This document shows, piece after piece, positions 33,842 through 45,198 of a stretch of DNA of 64,000 nt (positions within the stretch are counted from its first letter, which is position 1; each line of letters opens with the position of its first letter). Location of the stretch: positions 1 to 64,000 of the forward strand of contig QANT01005711.1 in the NCBI GenBank assembly GCA_003254885.1, written 5' to 3'. The notes beneath the pieces were generated by a model. It had not been told where the DNA came from. It worked only from the letters and a program-made list of their open reading frames with translations, and did not search any database. The position numbers were made by a program, and so were the translations under genes. The stretch comes from Purshia tridentata (lineage: Eukaryota > Streptophyta > Magnoliopsida > Rosales > Rosaceae).

Positions 33842-35687
33842 TATAACACCCCACACCTTTCAAAAGTTGTTTTGAAAAGTTTTTAAAGGTTTTCGGGATT
33901 TTCTGGAAAGGTAAAACGATTTGGGCGTTTTCCAAATTTTAAAGCTGACTTTTAAAAGGGGGCAAAAGTTGACTTTGGGTTCATTGGAAAGGTCTCTTCC
34001 TCACGAGTTCGTAGACACATAGCACGCGTCAAACGGAGCTACGGTTTGGAAGTTACGGACGTGTGAAGAGAGGGGCAAGGTTGCAATTTTGGAAAAGTTG
34101 GATTTTTAAAAGGGGGCACAGAAATTTCTCTCTCTCTCTCGCGCTACACTCATCCCAGCCGCGCCTTTCTCCGGCGCGTGGGGGCGCGTCTGGCGGCGGG
34201 CTGGGCTGGTTTTTGGCTTCACGTGTTCGTCTCTCTCCCCTCTTCCCTCCGGTGGTGGTGCCTCCTCCCGAAACAGCCCGGAAAGAGAGAATCCGAGCGT
34301 GCACAGTCGGCGTCATGGCGGCGATGACGGCGTTTCCGGCGACGATGCGACCTCCCACCTGCCCAGATCTCTTCCTCTCGTCGAGCCCAGCGTGTTGGTG
34401 GGTTCGATTGACCCGTGGGACCGCCGTGGGCGGCGGATCGGAGTTAGGGAGGCCGGCGGCTTTCCGGCCAGTTTTCTTCCTTTTCCGGCCACTTTTGGCC
34501 GTCGACCCAGATTTGAGAATCGATCCCCTCGATCTCCTCTACGTCCCTGTGTAGTTTGTTTTAGCTAAACGTGACTTTCGTTTTTGGCAGTTGACCACCG
34601 TTGACCGCCCGTTGACCATCGTGGGACTCGTTGCATGTGACGGTTCCAGCGACCGTTTTCTTGGTTTTTGGCCTCAGGCCAACCACCCGAACCTACTGGT
34701 GAGTTTGGGTGAGCTCCTTGACCTTTCGAGTGTTTTCCGGGGCCGGGCAGCCACCGTGCGTGGTGGTTCCCTCCTGTTTCAGTTGTTAAATGGACCAGTT
34801 GTGAACTTTGGTTTGGTTGTTGGTTTGTCTGGTCTTAGCAGGTACACTCGGCACATGAATTTGTATTTCTGATGCCGTTGTGCTGCCGGATTTTAGAATT
34901 CGAGGAAAGAGGAGCCATGAAGGACACGAAGGGCAGTTCGGTCTTTTCGCACGGTCACAATGAGTGAACCTAAGTTCAACTAATTTCCAGTTCAGTTACT
35001 TGTGTGGTTGCTTTGTTTGTTACTGTTTGCTGTTTGCTGTTTTCTAGTAAGTGGGTGCGGAATTAGGATTGAGAATTTCGAGGATTTAAAGGTGTTTTAA
35101 GGTTAAAGGATTAAGGGAGATTAAAACATTCAGTGGATATTATTTGAGGATTAATGGAATCCCAAGCAAGGATCTTGTGGATTGTTCGAGGTGATCTTTC
35201 AGTTAGATGTTAAATTGAGGATATTTGAGGGATTAAGGATCACAGTGGATTTGATCGGTTTAGAGGATTTGGTGATCAAGTTAAGGTTTATGATTTCTGG
35301 TTTGTGGTTTGATTGTGCTTGAGGCATTAAGATGGATTGTGATTGATTTTTTTATTTGAGTTTAATTTGAGGTTTACAGTAGATTTCACTCACACGAGCT
35401 CTAGTGAGCTTACCGAGTTTGTGTGTAAACCCAGTGCACCTGTGGTTGGGTGCAGGGTTTGGTTTTGCAAGTTGAGCAAGCTGAGGAGGCAGTGGAGAGA
35501 AGACGAGGCAGTGGGACCAGCAGTGTTTCACAAAGTTGTTTGACAGTTGATTTTATGTAAAAGGTTTACAGCTTGTTTTTACAAACGTGCTTTGTAACTC
35601 ACAGTTGTTTTCAGAAAATTATTTGATATTCATGGCTCACAGTTGCAGGGTGTTTTTAGTCACGTGCCCGAGGGTCGGGGCGTGTCA
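33842..35687 (+). mobile_element. A5: A-family LTR-like element (short form)
   Basis: 1846 bp in the right arm of B1, perfect target repeat AAATC (33837-33841, 35688-35692). It has the shared module (33998-34070), GC-rich leader (34140-34530), cassette (34842-34959), triple hairpin (near 35395-35455) and terminal GGGTCGGGGCGTGTCA. No hairpin array. Confidence 0.9.
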
Positions 35688-36209
35688 AAATCCCACTCAA
35701 ATCAAAAGTAAATTGTGGGCCCTATTAAAATTCACTTAGGATGGTACGAGCCGTTACATGTTTGGATTTTTTGGGCTTTCTCTTTGGCTATCTGTAACGA
35801 CCCGTACCTTTTAAGTACATTATAATAGGGCCCAAAGTTGACTTTTGGTTCTACTAAGATTTTAGCTTTGACCTTTGGACCGTTAGGAAGGTTTTGAGCT
35901 CACGAGTTCATTGACACGCGGCATGGGTTATTTAGAGCCTCGGTTAGAAAGTTAGGAAAGTGTTAAGGGACCTAAAAGTTGACTTTTTAATTTACCTGAA
36001 TTCCAGAATTGACTTTGACATGGTTGCGTAGAGATTGACTTCACGAGTTCGTAGACACGTAGAATGCGTCATTTGGAGGTTTTGGAAAAATTCCAAAAAT
36101 TTCTAGAATCCCCTTTCTCCCCTTTTATTTCTCTCTCGTCTCCCCTCTCCACGCGCAGGCAGTAGCACCCCACCAGCCCGACATCTCTCTCTTCTTCTCT
36201 CCCCTGCGC

Positions 36210-38238
36210 TGTAACACCCCGTACCTTTCAAAATGGTTTTGGAAAGCTTTTAAAGGTTTTTGGGATTTTATTTGAAAAGTAAAACGTTTTGGAGGTTTTT
36301 CGAATTTTAAAGTTTGACTTTTTAACTTGGGGGGCAAAAGTTGACCTTGGGTTCGTTGGAAATGTCTCATCCTCACGAGTTCGTAGACATGTAGCACGCG
36401 TCAAACGGAGCTACTGTTTGGAAGTTACGGACGTGTGAAGAGAGGGGCAAGTTTGTAATTTTGGAAAGTTGGTTTTTAAAAAGGGCACAGAAACCCAGAA
36501 AATCAGACAGTTTTCTCTCTCCTCTCTCCCAAATGTTCTCTCTCCTCTCTCCCAAATGTTCTCTCTCTCTCGCGACATCACCTTTAGCAGCGCCTTTCAC
36601 CAGCACGTGGAGGTAGGTCCGGCGGCGGCTGAAGCTAGTTCTTGGCTCGACGAGCTCGCGCTTCCCTCCCCCACCTCGTCTTGCCCATTGTTTAGCCTAG
36701 AATAGCCCGGAACGAGAAGACCCAGTCACGACCCGCCGCCCTTGCTTTGCCGATCTCGACGATTTCGGCGACGACGCGACCTCCCACCTGCCCAGATCTT
36801 CTCTACTCATCGAGCCCAGCGTGTTGGTGGGTTTGATTTCGCCGTTGGACCGCCGTGGGCGGCGGATCGAAGCTAGGGAGGTCGGTGGCTTTCCGGCCAG
36901 TTTTCCTCCTTTTCCGGCCACTTTTGGCCGTCGAGCCAGCTTTGAGTTTTGATCCTCTCGATCTCCTCTACGTGGCTGTGTAGCCTGTTTTTGCTGCTTA
37001 AGGTTTCGGGTTTTTGTGCAGTTGACCGCCGTTGACCACGATGGGCCCCGCTACGTGTGGTGGTTCCAGCAACTGTTTCCTTGGTTTGTGGCCTTGGGCC
37101 AACCACCTGAACTTGTGGGTGAGTTTGGGTGAGCTTCTTGACCTTCCGTGTGTTTTCCGAGGGTTGGGCAGCCATCGTGCGTGGTGGTTCCCGCCCGTTT
37201 CTGTGATTGTTGGCTCGGTTGTGAACTCTGTTGGTTGTTGTTGGTTGTCTGGTCTTAACAGGTACGCTTGGCTCGGGAATTGTATTTTCAATGCCGTTAT
37301 GCTGCCAGATTTTAGAATCCGAGCAAAGAAGCCACGAAGGGCAATTTAGTCTTTTCGCGTGGTCACGATGAGTGAATCTAAGTTCAACTAATTTCCAGTT
37401 CAGTTACTTGTTTGATTGCTTTGCTTGTTTGCTGTTTGCTAGTAAGTGGGTATGGAATTAGGATTGGAATTTCCGAGGATTTAAAGGTGATTTAAGGTTA
37501 AAGGATTAAGGGAGATTGGAGCATTTAGTGGGTATTATTTGAGGATTAAGTTGGATTCTAAGTAAGGTTCAGTGGTTATTGTTTGAGGATTAGTGAATTC
37601 TAGATTTAAGGTTAAAGGATTAAGGGAGATTGGAGCATTTAGTGGGTATTATTTGAGGATTAAGTTGGATTCTAAGTAAGGTTCAGTGGTTATTGTTTGA
37701 GGATTAGTGAATTCTAGTTGAAGGATCTAATGGAATCCCAAGCAAGGATCTTGTGGATTGTTCGAGGTGATTTTCCAGTTAGAGGTTAAATTGAGGATAT
37801 TTGAGGGATTAAGGATCACAGTGATTTGATTGGTTTAGAGGATTTGGTGATCAGGTTAAGAATTGTAATTCTGGTTTGAGGTTGGATTGTGATTTGACTA
37901 TTGTACTGAATTATTAATTTGAGGTTTCCAGTTAGTTTTCACTCATACGAGCTTTAGTGAGCTTACCGAGTTTGTGTGTAAACCTGGTGCACTTGTGGTT
38001 GGGTGCAGGGTTTGGTTTTGCAGGTTAAGCAAGCTAAGGTGGCAGTGGGACCAGCAGCATTTTAAAACTTATTTTACCGTTTTATTTTCGTGTAAAAGTT
38101 TTACAGCCTGGTTTTATAAATGTGCTTTTGTAAATTACAGTTGTTTTCAGTAAATTATTTTATATTCGTGGCTCACAGTTTCAGGAACAGCTTTCAGTTT
38201 CAGCAGTTTTTCACGTGCCCGAGGGTCGGGGTGTGACA
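36210..38238 (+). mobile_element. A6: A-family LTR-like element (short form) inside B3
   Basis: 2029 bp; flanks TGCGC and TGTGC differ by one C/T at a CpG, consistent with methylation decay of a target repeat. Contains the shared module, C/T-rich tract, GC-rich leader, cassette (37262-37367), a 114-base tandem duplication and the A 3' block. Confidence 0.85.
37491..37718 (+). repeat. 114-base tandem duplication in A6
   Basis: Two essentially identical 114-base units, the first starting at 37491 and the second at 37605. Other A copies have one unit, so the duplication is private to A6 and recent. Confidence 0.85.
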
Positions 38239-39208
38239 TGTGCGACCACCCAGCCCTCTTGGCGGACCCAGCTCCTCCGGCGACACCTCCGCTGCCGACG
38301 AGCCTCCCCTCCAGCTAGCCCAGCCCCTGCGCGCGACGAGACCAGCTTGGGCTGCCATTGTCGCCGGTCCCTTCCTCCAATTTCCAGTCAGTTTTCCGAC
38401 GCTTCACTTCTCTATTTTAGGTGGGTTTTCTTCCCCTCACTTTAGGCTTTATTTTCCCCCTAATTTGGTGGTTTAATGTTGAGTATTTGTGGATGAAGAA
38501 TTTGGGGGTTTGAGACCCATTTCGGATTTAGCCATGGTTGGGTGAAATTGATGGTTATTTTGTGCAATTGAAGGATAAGAAACGAACTTAGGGTGATTAG
38601 GGACTAGATTGGTGGATTGAATTTGAGGAATTTGAAGAATTTGGAAGTGGGAGATTTTGGGGGTTATGTCATTTTCGGGTTTAGCATGGGTGTTTAAAAT
38701 TAACACAAATTGTTAGGTGTTTTGGGTAATTTCCGTAATTAGGAACCCATAATCGAAGATTGGAACAAGAAATTTGGGGAAATTTTGAGGAAATTGGAAG
38801 TTTGATTATTGGTGCTTATGCCCATTTCAGGATTTCTAGAAATCTAAGGTGTTTATGGTGATTTAATTGAAATTGGACATGATTCTCACTTTAGGAACGA
38901 TTTATTGAGGTTTAGAATAGTTAATTTGAAGAAAATCGGAGAAATGATGAGTTTGGGGTGAAATTGGGCACTTATGGGTTGTCGAAACGACACCCGAACG
39001 ATCATCGGTCAAGTTAGGTAAAATGGAGGTTAAGTGGGGAAATTACCAGATAAAAATGAGCTAGTGTTGTTGGTTTTTAATCGAGAAGGAAATTAAGTTG
39101 GGCTATAGTTAAACATAGATTTGTAGAGCATAATGCCTAGAACATGCATTTATGTTTTTACGACCTTAAATTGAATAGTATTCTAAGGCCTTGTCGTTCT
39201 TATTTTAG

Positions 39209-39264
39209 GCGACACTCCCGAGTCTAGGGACGATCCAGTCAAAGACCAAAGCTAGGCTATCTCT
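39209..39264 (+). other. 56-nt exon-like cassette of family B
   Basis: Bounded by TTATTTTAG and GTGAGTGG. Equivalents are at 8187-8242, 32368-32423, 52366-52421, 54696-54751 and 57087-57142, all exactly 56 nt. A diverged 58-nt version is at 46444-46501. Confidence 0.7.
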
Positions 39265-39647
39265 GTGAGTGGACCTGTTTATAAACTTTTTGGTTTAATT
39301 TATATTTATATTGTGAGTTTTATTTGAGCTTTGATTTAATTATTTAGAAATATTATTTGGTTCGTGAGTTTGGCTTCCGGATTTCTTAAATAAGTGTTAA
39401 TTTGAATTCTGGACATTAAGTTAATTACTTTGGGTTTTATGCTTTGGCTAGACATAAAGAAATTTTAAAATGTTTTCATGGATGAGTTTGAGAATATATT
39501 GGATTTCAGTGGGCTTTTGTGCCAAGGATTTATTAGTTGTGGTTTTTAGAGAAATGTTAAGTATTTTATATCTTGGGAAAGAATTTCTGAAATTTATAGT
39601 TTCAAAGCACCCTGTTGGTATGCAGTTCAGCATATCAGTTCAGTAAG

Positions 39648-39850
39648 GTCTTTGGGACCCATCACGGCACACACGTAGGCTTTGGGCCGTGTGCTGGGAT
39701 GCCTTGCCTTTTGGGAGTGACCCTACGTGCACGTATGGCAGTTGTTGGCCCTGCATGTGTATGACAGACTCCGGCTCTGCACATGTACGGCAGGATTATT
39801 GGTCCTGCATACATACGGCAGATTGTGGGCCCTGCGCATGTACAACAGGA
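39648..39850 (+). repeat. Hairpin array in B3
   Basis: GGTCTTTGGGACC, the CACGGC/GCCGTG hairpin, then about five decayed units with stems related to CCTGC/GCAGG. Confidence 0.8.
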
Positions 39851-40570
39851 TTGCTGGATATTGAATTGGGTGAGAGCATTCTTTTTATATCAGTTTACAA
39901 AGATAATTCGTGAGAATATAGATTTCTATTTGATATTTTGGGAGCTTGACCAGTTTTATTGATTTATCAGAGTTTTCAGAATGGATTTCAGATGCGGATT
40001 TTTACTTAGAGTTTTCAGTGGATTTTAGAAAAGAGTTTTGAGAACTGGGGGATTTTAAAGAGGGAGACGTGAGGTTCTAGTGCTCAATTATTTTTATAGT
40101 TTGCCATAATAAATGGATTTTTTTTAAGTTAAGTTTAAACACTTGTTATCTTTGTCCACTCACTGAGTCATCTCACTAGTTTTTCCTTTTACTGTTGTTT
40201 TAATTTTTTCCCCAGGTTGTAGCGGTGGAACGGTCGAGCCAACACGTCAAGGTGACTAGTTAAACTTTGTAACTTGTAGGCATTTAGTTAGCTTTGTAAT
40301 TTATTTCTTTGGGGTTCATCTTGTAGTGCAACTCTGATAACCTTGTTGGACACTAAGTCAGTTGGTTTGAATTTGTTTGGGTCAGAGACCCTTTTTGTTG
40401 TGGTAGAGGAGTTGTTATTTAGAAGTGTCTTGCAGGTTTCATTTAAAAAGGGTTAGTCCAATTTCAGGGGAGGTTCTGTCGAATTTTCAGTAGGATTTTC
40501 CTTAATATTGGATTTCCGCAGGATCACTCTAGGTTTCAGGGTGGAATTTGGGGATGGTCCTGTCATTATC

Positions 40571-40759
40571 CTAACCAAAAACAGGGAGAGATAGCTATAT
40601 GGTGATTACACCACACTTTGCTTTTCACGAGTTTTGTGTTTGTGAGTCTTTTTCTTGCAGGGTTCTTAAATGTGGACAATTATAGAGTTGGGTCTTGTCA
40701 TGATCTTTCATTTGTATTTGGTTACGATGTTTTGTCTAGAAAATGCCAAAGGGGGAGAT
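40571..40759 (+). mobile_element. 3' tail of the SIRE-like element with polypurine tract
   Basis: Non-coding, ending in CCAAAGGGGGAGAT, the polypurine tract typical of SIRE and other plant copia elements, directly before an LTR start at 40760. It ties the gag fossil on the left to this LTR. Confidence 0.75.
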
Positions 40760-41099
40760 TGTTTATGTAAGTTTGTGTAATTGGCTATTTCCTAACGATA
40801 AAATAATCGCTTTGTAAGTACTATATTAGTTTAGATTAAGTGAGTCAAGTATTGGTTTTAATCATCGTTTAAAGTGAAGCAGGATTAAAGGTTCAAGTGT
40901 TGATCAAGCTATGCCTCAATATTCAATTCCTACATTAGGATCAAGTAATATGTCTTAGAGACTATGCATGCATTCTAGGTGATTAGAAATTCATTCATAC
41001 GTATTTAAATGTGTTTTAATTTATTTGGGTTTGGAAAAGGATGTTTAAAATTGTTCAAAAAATATTTTTGATCACAGAGAATCGATCCCATGCTTTAGA
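40760..41099 (+). mobile_element. SIRE-like LTR start, copy L1
   Basis: TGTTTATGTAAGTTTGTG onward matches L2 (43908) and L3 (49650) for about 335 bases. It then continues differently from L3 but like L2, so only the beginning of the LTR is shared by all three. Confidence 0.75.
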
Positions 41100-42580
41100 T
41101 AAGTATCGAATCTACAGACTCGTAGACATGAACTATACATTGGTTGAAGTTACAATTTGAAAGTTATAGACATTCACAATGAAAAGTAAACTTCTCTATT
41201 TTGAAAATTTTGGAAAGTTTCGAAAAATTTTGGAAAATTTTAGGCAAAATTTTGACGGAACTTATTAGTTTGGTGCTAAAATTTTCATATCCAAAAAAAC
41301 GAAAGTATTTTTGAAATTTCACCCCTTGATCACAGTTGAATTCAGGTTTATATATAGTTATTGATCATGACATGTACTTACAAGAAAAAAGGATTTGGAT
41401 GATGAAATCATTTCATCTCCCAAAATCATATTTGGTCGCCAAAGAATTTCGTCAAGGAATCTATCCCCCAAACCTCCTCGCCTAAGGTTTCGAGCTAAAA
41501 TGTTTAAGGTTTTAGGTAACGAAATGTTTAGGTTTTAGGCAACTTTAGGTAGCGAATTTGATTTGTCCCCCAAAGTAATTATTTGCAATGAAATTGTGGT
41601 TTGTCACTCAAACAACATGAGTTTGAGAAAGAAAAAGTAAAATTTTCCCATATTTTATATTCACCCCTGTTAAATTTTTTAAAGAAGTTTACCAAGTATA
41701 CATTATTTAACTGATAAAAAATTCATGCTAAATGCAAGTTTATTATTAATTAAAAAATATTATTAATTGTATAGTGGTCAGCGAAAGGCCGAACACCTCC
41801 AAAAAGTCATGAGTTTGAATCAAAATCCAAAATAAAAAATAAAATAGTTTTGTTTGTCTTAAATTCCCCTTCGGGGGCTTAAAATTTAATTTTTTTTCCT
41901 TTATTTTTTTGGCAAAAATTTGTTTTTCCTATTCATTGCTATTGGTTTTAGAATAGAGTGATTCTAAATCTAAAAATTTACTTAACCAAAATGAGAAAAT
42001 AGTAAGGCATCATATTCCACCATTATTAATTTCATAATTTCTTAATTAGTTATTTATTAATTCTCTAGTTCAGAGTGGTAATCTAGAAATCAAATATTTA
42101 CTGCTTTCTCAAGATTTATCAACGAAGCTCACATAAAATATTTGAAAATAGATTCTTTTATATCTACCCTAAGCATAACAAGTAACTACAAAAGATCAAA
42201 GCATCCTAAGCATCCTATGTGAAAAATAATTTTAATGACATTGATATTATCAAAGTAATTTATAATTAAGAATTAAACAATCAATGAATAATTAAGGACT
42301 TAATTGGTCATACAAGGAAATTAAATATATCCTAAACTTAATGTACAATCATCCTAAACTTAATACAAAAGAAATAATCAACTAGGCTTGTTAGAAAATG
42401 AATCTTTGTCTTACAAGATAGAAATTAAAGTCCTTATTATAATTTACATGTCTATAAAGGAAAAATATTGGCTAATTGTTTTCCGTTAATCAATTAAGAA
42501 AACTGTGATTCGTGGTTTTCATTTTCTCAATTCTTCCCCTTGTCTTTCCTCCATAACACTAGAACTTGATATTTGAAGGA
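41100..42580 (+). other. AT-rich non-coding part of tandem unit 1
   Basis: No gene. Near 41110-41190 it carries a decayed relative of the GTTCGTAGAC-type module found in families A and B. The rest is AT-rich with short A and T runs. The 91-codon frame at 44497-44772 in unit 2 has no intact equivalent here. Confidence 0.5.
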
Positions 42581-43099
42581 ATGTCGCTTTTTGATGAGGT
42601 TAATTGTGTATACTACTTTCTATTTAATTAGTGCTAATATGTTGCACTTAATTTTTAGTTTCTTTCTAATTAAACTATTGAATTTGCTTTAATTTAATTG
42701 ACATATATATAATATTATATATATGGCACCTCTTTGATGTAATACTTGGTTTTTTTGGGCGGCATGCAGTCTGACAAATAAATAGAGTTTCTAAAGCTAC
42801 TCAAGGGAGAAGAAATTCGATTAAGGGAGTTGGAGGAACGGGAACTTCATGAAGCAAGTGTACACTTGAGTATGGCAAGGAAAGAATTGGGTGAGGCTAA
42901 ACCTCAAGTTTTGGCTCTCAAAGCCCAACTCGAGGTAGATGACAAAAAGAAGCAGGCAGAGCTTGACTTAGCCAGAAAGGAACTAAATTCCACAAAAGCA
43001 GAAGTTGTGGATCTCACAGCCAAGCTGGTGGCAGCTTAGAATGAGACTCAGATGGTGGTTGACTTGGCTTCTAAGGCATTAGGGTCGCGCAAGGGTTAA
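42581..43099 (+). pseudogene. Gene X copy 1: small coiled-coil protein
   Basis: Two exons: 42581-42598 (six codons, MSLFDE) and 42770-43099, joined across a GT...CAG intron of 171 bases. The encoded ~115-residue protein is a charged heptad-type helix (ELHEASVHLSMARKELGEAK, KKKQAELDLARKELNSTKAE) ending SKALGSRKG. I do not recognise the family. This copy has two premature stops: TAA at 42779, where copy 2 has GAA, and TAG at 43037, where copy 2 has CAG. It could be a decayed host gene or a gene fragment carried with the duplication; no function is proposed. Confidence 0.6.
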
Positions 43100-43781
43100 G
43101 TCTCAGACCATCACAAATAATGGATAGCTATTTAGCTTACGTTTGCACTTGATTCTACTTTCGTCCATATCATTTCAAAAACAGAAGAAAGACAAGAAAA
43201 TAATTTATTTTTATTTTTTTAGATCTTGTTATAACTATTTATGATACCAAATGTAAATTATTTATAACTATGAACAGTATATAATTCATAAGCATATACA
43301 TGCATAAAACATATAATCTTTGTATATCCAAATAGGACTTACAATTTGTTGAAAAAGACATGGTGAAATTCAATTTAGTCTTCTACTTTCTTTAGAACTT
43401 GAAGTAATTGATGTATGGGGCTCAATTTCTGCAGTGTGTATGAGAAAAAAAACATATTAACACATAGAACAAAAATTGAAAGAAAATGCTTAGCTCTCAG
43501 CTTGTTATAAGTAGGTTGACACTGAGCTCAGCTCATTAAAAGTGGATTGGTCTATCAATGCATAAAGTGTGTGGGCCGGACTATCAGCCCAATGTTTTTC
43601 TTTTGGGCCTAAAAAAAAAAACCTCCCATTTTTCTTATTTGGTGTAATTGTGATGGAGTATGTGTTGTTAATTGTAATCAATCACATGAATATAAATATA
43701 CGAAAGCAATGTCGTCCCTGACAATGTGTGAGGTTTAGAAACAAAACTCTTCACGTTATCATACAAAACATCAATTTGATC

Positions 43782-43812
43782 ATGGGATTCTCTGATCCCA
43801 TCTATTGAGGAG
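43782..43812 (+). pseudogene. Gene Y copy 1: first exon, disrupted
   Basis: ATGGGATTCTCTGATCCC onward matches the first exon of copy 2 at 49303 but is two bases shorter, so its frame is lost. A TATAAATA box precedes it by about 90 bases. The GTACGTAC donor is kept, but the rest of the gene is missing from unit 1. Confidence 0.5.
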
Positions 43813-43907
43813 GTACGTACAGAGTGTAGCACAATCAATTATTAATCATTAGAAGCTTTTAAGTTTCTTTTTGCTATTTTGATTATATCATTAATTTGTC
43901 TCGAATT

Positions 43908-44236
43908 TGTTAATGTAAGTTTGTGTAATTGACTATTTCCTAACGACAAAACAATCACCTTGTAAGTATTATATTAGTTTAAATTAAGTGAGTCAAGTGT
44001 TGGTTTTAATTATCGTTTAAAGTGAAGCAGGATTAGAGGTTCAAGTGTTGATCAAGATGTGTCTCAGTGTTCAATTCCTATTAGGATCAAGGTAATATGT
44101 CTTAGAGACTATGCATGCATTCTAAGTGATTAGAAATTCTTTCATACATCTTAATTTCTTTGGGTTTAAAAAAAGAGATGTTTGAAATTGTTTAAAAAAT
44201 ATTCTTAGTCACAAAGGATCGATCCCACACTTTAGA
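43908..44236 (+). mobile_element. SIRE-like LTR start, copy L2
   Basis: TGTTAATGTAAGTTTGTG onward, about 330 bases matching L1 and L3. It is preceded by CTCGAATT, the same eight bases that precede L3. Since the L3 site lies in gene Y, L2 and L3 probably descend from one insertion by duplication. Confidence 0.75.
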
Positions 44237-45198
44237 TAATTCTCGAATCTACGGACTCGTAGACGCGAACTGTACATTGATCGGAGTTACAATCTAAAAG
44301 TTACAGACATTCAAAATAAGGGGTAAATTTCTCTATTTTGAAAATTTTGGAAAGTTTCGAAAAATTTTGGAAAATTTTAGGCATAATTTTGACAAAAACT
44401 TAAAAGTTTGGTGTTAAAATTTCCATAAACGAAAGTATTTTTGAAATTTCACTCCTTGATCATAGCTAAATTCAGGTTTATACATAGTTATTAATCATGG
44501 CATGTACCTCTACAAGAAAAAGGGATTTGGATGACGAAATCATTTCATCTCCCAAAGTCATGTTTTGTCACCAAAGAATTTCGTCAAGGAGTTTGTCAGC
44601 CAAACTTCCTTGCCTAAGGTTTTGGGCTGAAATGTTTAAGGTTTTGAACAACAAAATGGTTAGGCTTTGGGCAACTTTGGGTAGCGAATTTGATTTGTCC
44701 CGCAAAGTAATTATTGGTGATGAAATTCTTGTTCGTCACTCAAAACAACATGAGTTTGAGAAAGAAAAATAAAAAATAAAATAGTTTGGTTTGTCTTAAA
44801 TTCCCACTTGAGGGCTTAAAATTCAATTTTTTTCTGTTCTTTTTTGTTTTTTTGGCAAAACTTTTTCTTTTCCCTATTCGATGCTGTTGGTTTTAGAATA
44901 AAGTGATTCCAAATCTAAGAATTTACTTAACCAAAATGAAAAAACAGTAAGGCATCAGATTCCACCATTATTAATTTCATAATTTCCTAATTACTTGTTT
45001 ATTAATTCTCTAGTTTAGAGTAGTAATCTAGAAATCAAATATTTACTATTTTCTCAAGATTTATCAACGAAACTCACTTAAAATATTCGAACATAGATTC
45101 TTCTATATCTACCCTAAGCATAACAAGTAACTACGAAAGATCAAAGCATCCTAAGCATCTTATGTGAAAAATAGCTTGAATGACTATGATATTATAAA

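Larger units (their letters stand above)
6095..35758 (-). mobile_element. B1: B-family LTR-like element, split by G1 and A5
   Basis: Left terminus TGACAGGACC at 6095; right terminus GTACGAGCCGTTACA ending at 35758. It is flanked by perfect 5-bp repeats TGTTT (6090-6094 and 35759-35763). Only 6095-6498 and 31485-35758 belong to B1; the middle is G1, inserted with target repeat CTCAG. The right arm holds a hairpin array, the 56-nt cassette and the nested A5. It is read as a solo LTR of a long-LTR Ty3 element, with no coding region. Confidence 0.85.
35793..40565 (+). mobile_element. B3: B-family LTR-like element, split by A6
   Basis: Starts TGTAACGACCCGTACC and ends GATGGTCCTGTCA. Flanks CTATC (35788-35792) and TTATC (40566-40570) are a one-mismatch target repeat. 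The body excluding A6 is about 2.7 kb, with two shared-module copies at its start, a 56-nt cassette (39209-39264) and a hairpin array (39648-39850). It lies in SIRE internal sequence only 29 bases from the right target repeat of B1. Confidence 0.85.
40760..43907 (+). repeat. Tandem unit 1 (3148 bp)
   Basis: Direct duplicate of 43908-49649 (without B4). It contains the L1 LTR start, about 1.5 kb of AT-rich non-coding sequence, gene X copy 1 and gene Y copy 1. Similarity to unit 2 runs throughout, but roughly 250 bases present at the end of unit 2 are missing here. Confidence 0.85.

Noticed and set aside
40760-44236. L1 and L2 as a complete LTR pair enclosing one retroelement
   Set aside because: The sequence between them has no primer site or retroelement genes, and the whole segment repeats as a tandem unit. 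A duplication explains it better.
44497-44772. 91-codon reading frame in tandem unit 2
   Set aside because: The matching part of unit 1 is not open and the product shows no recognisable domain.
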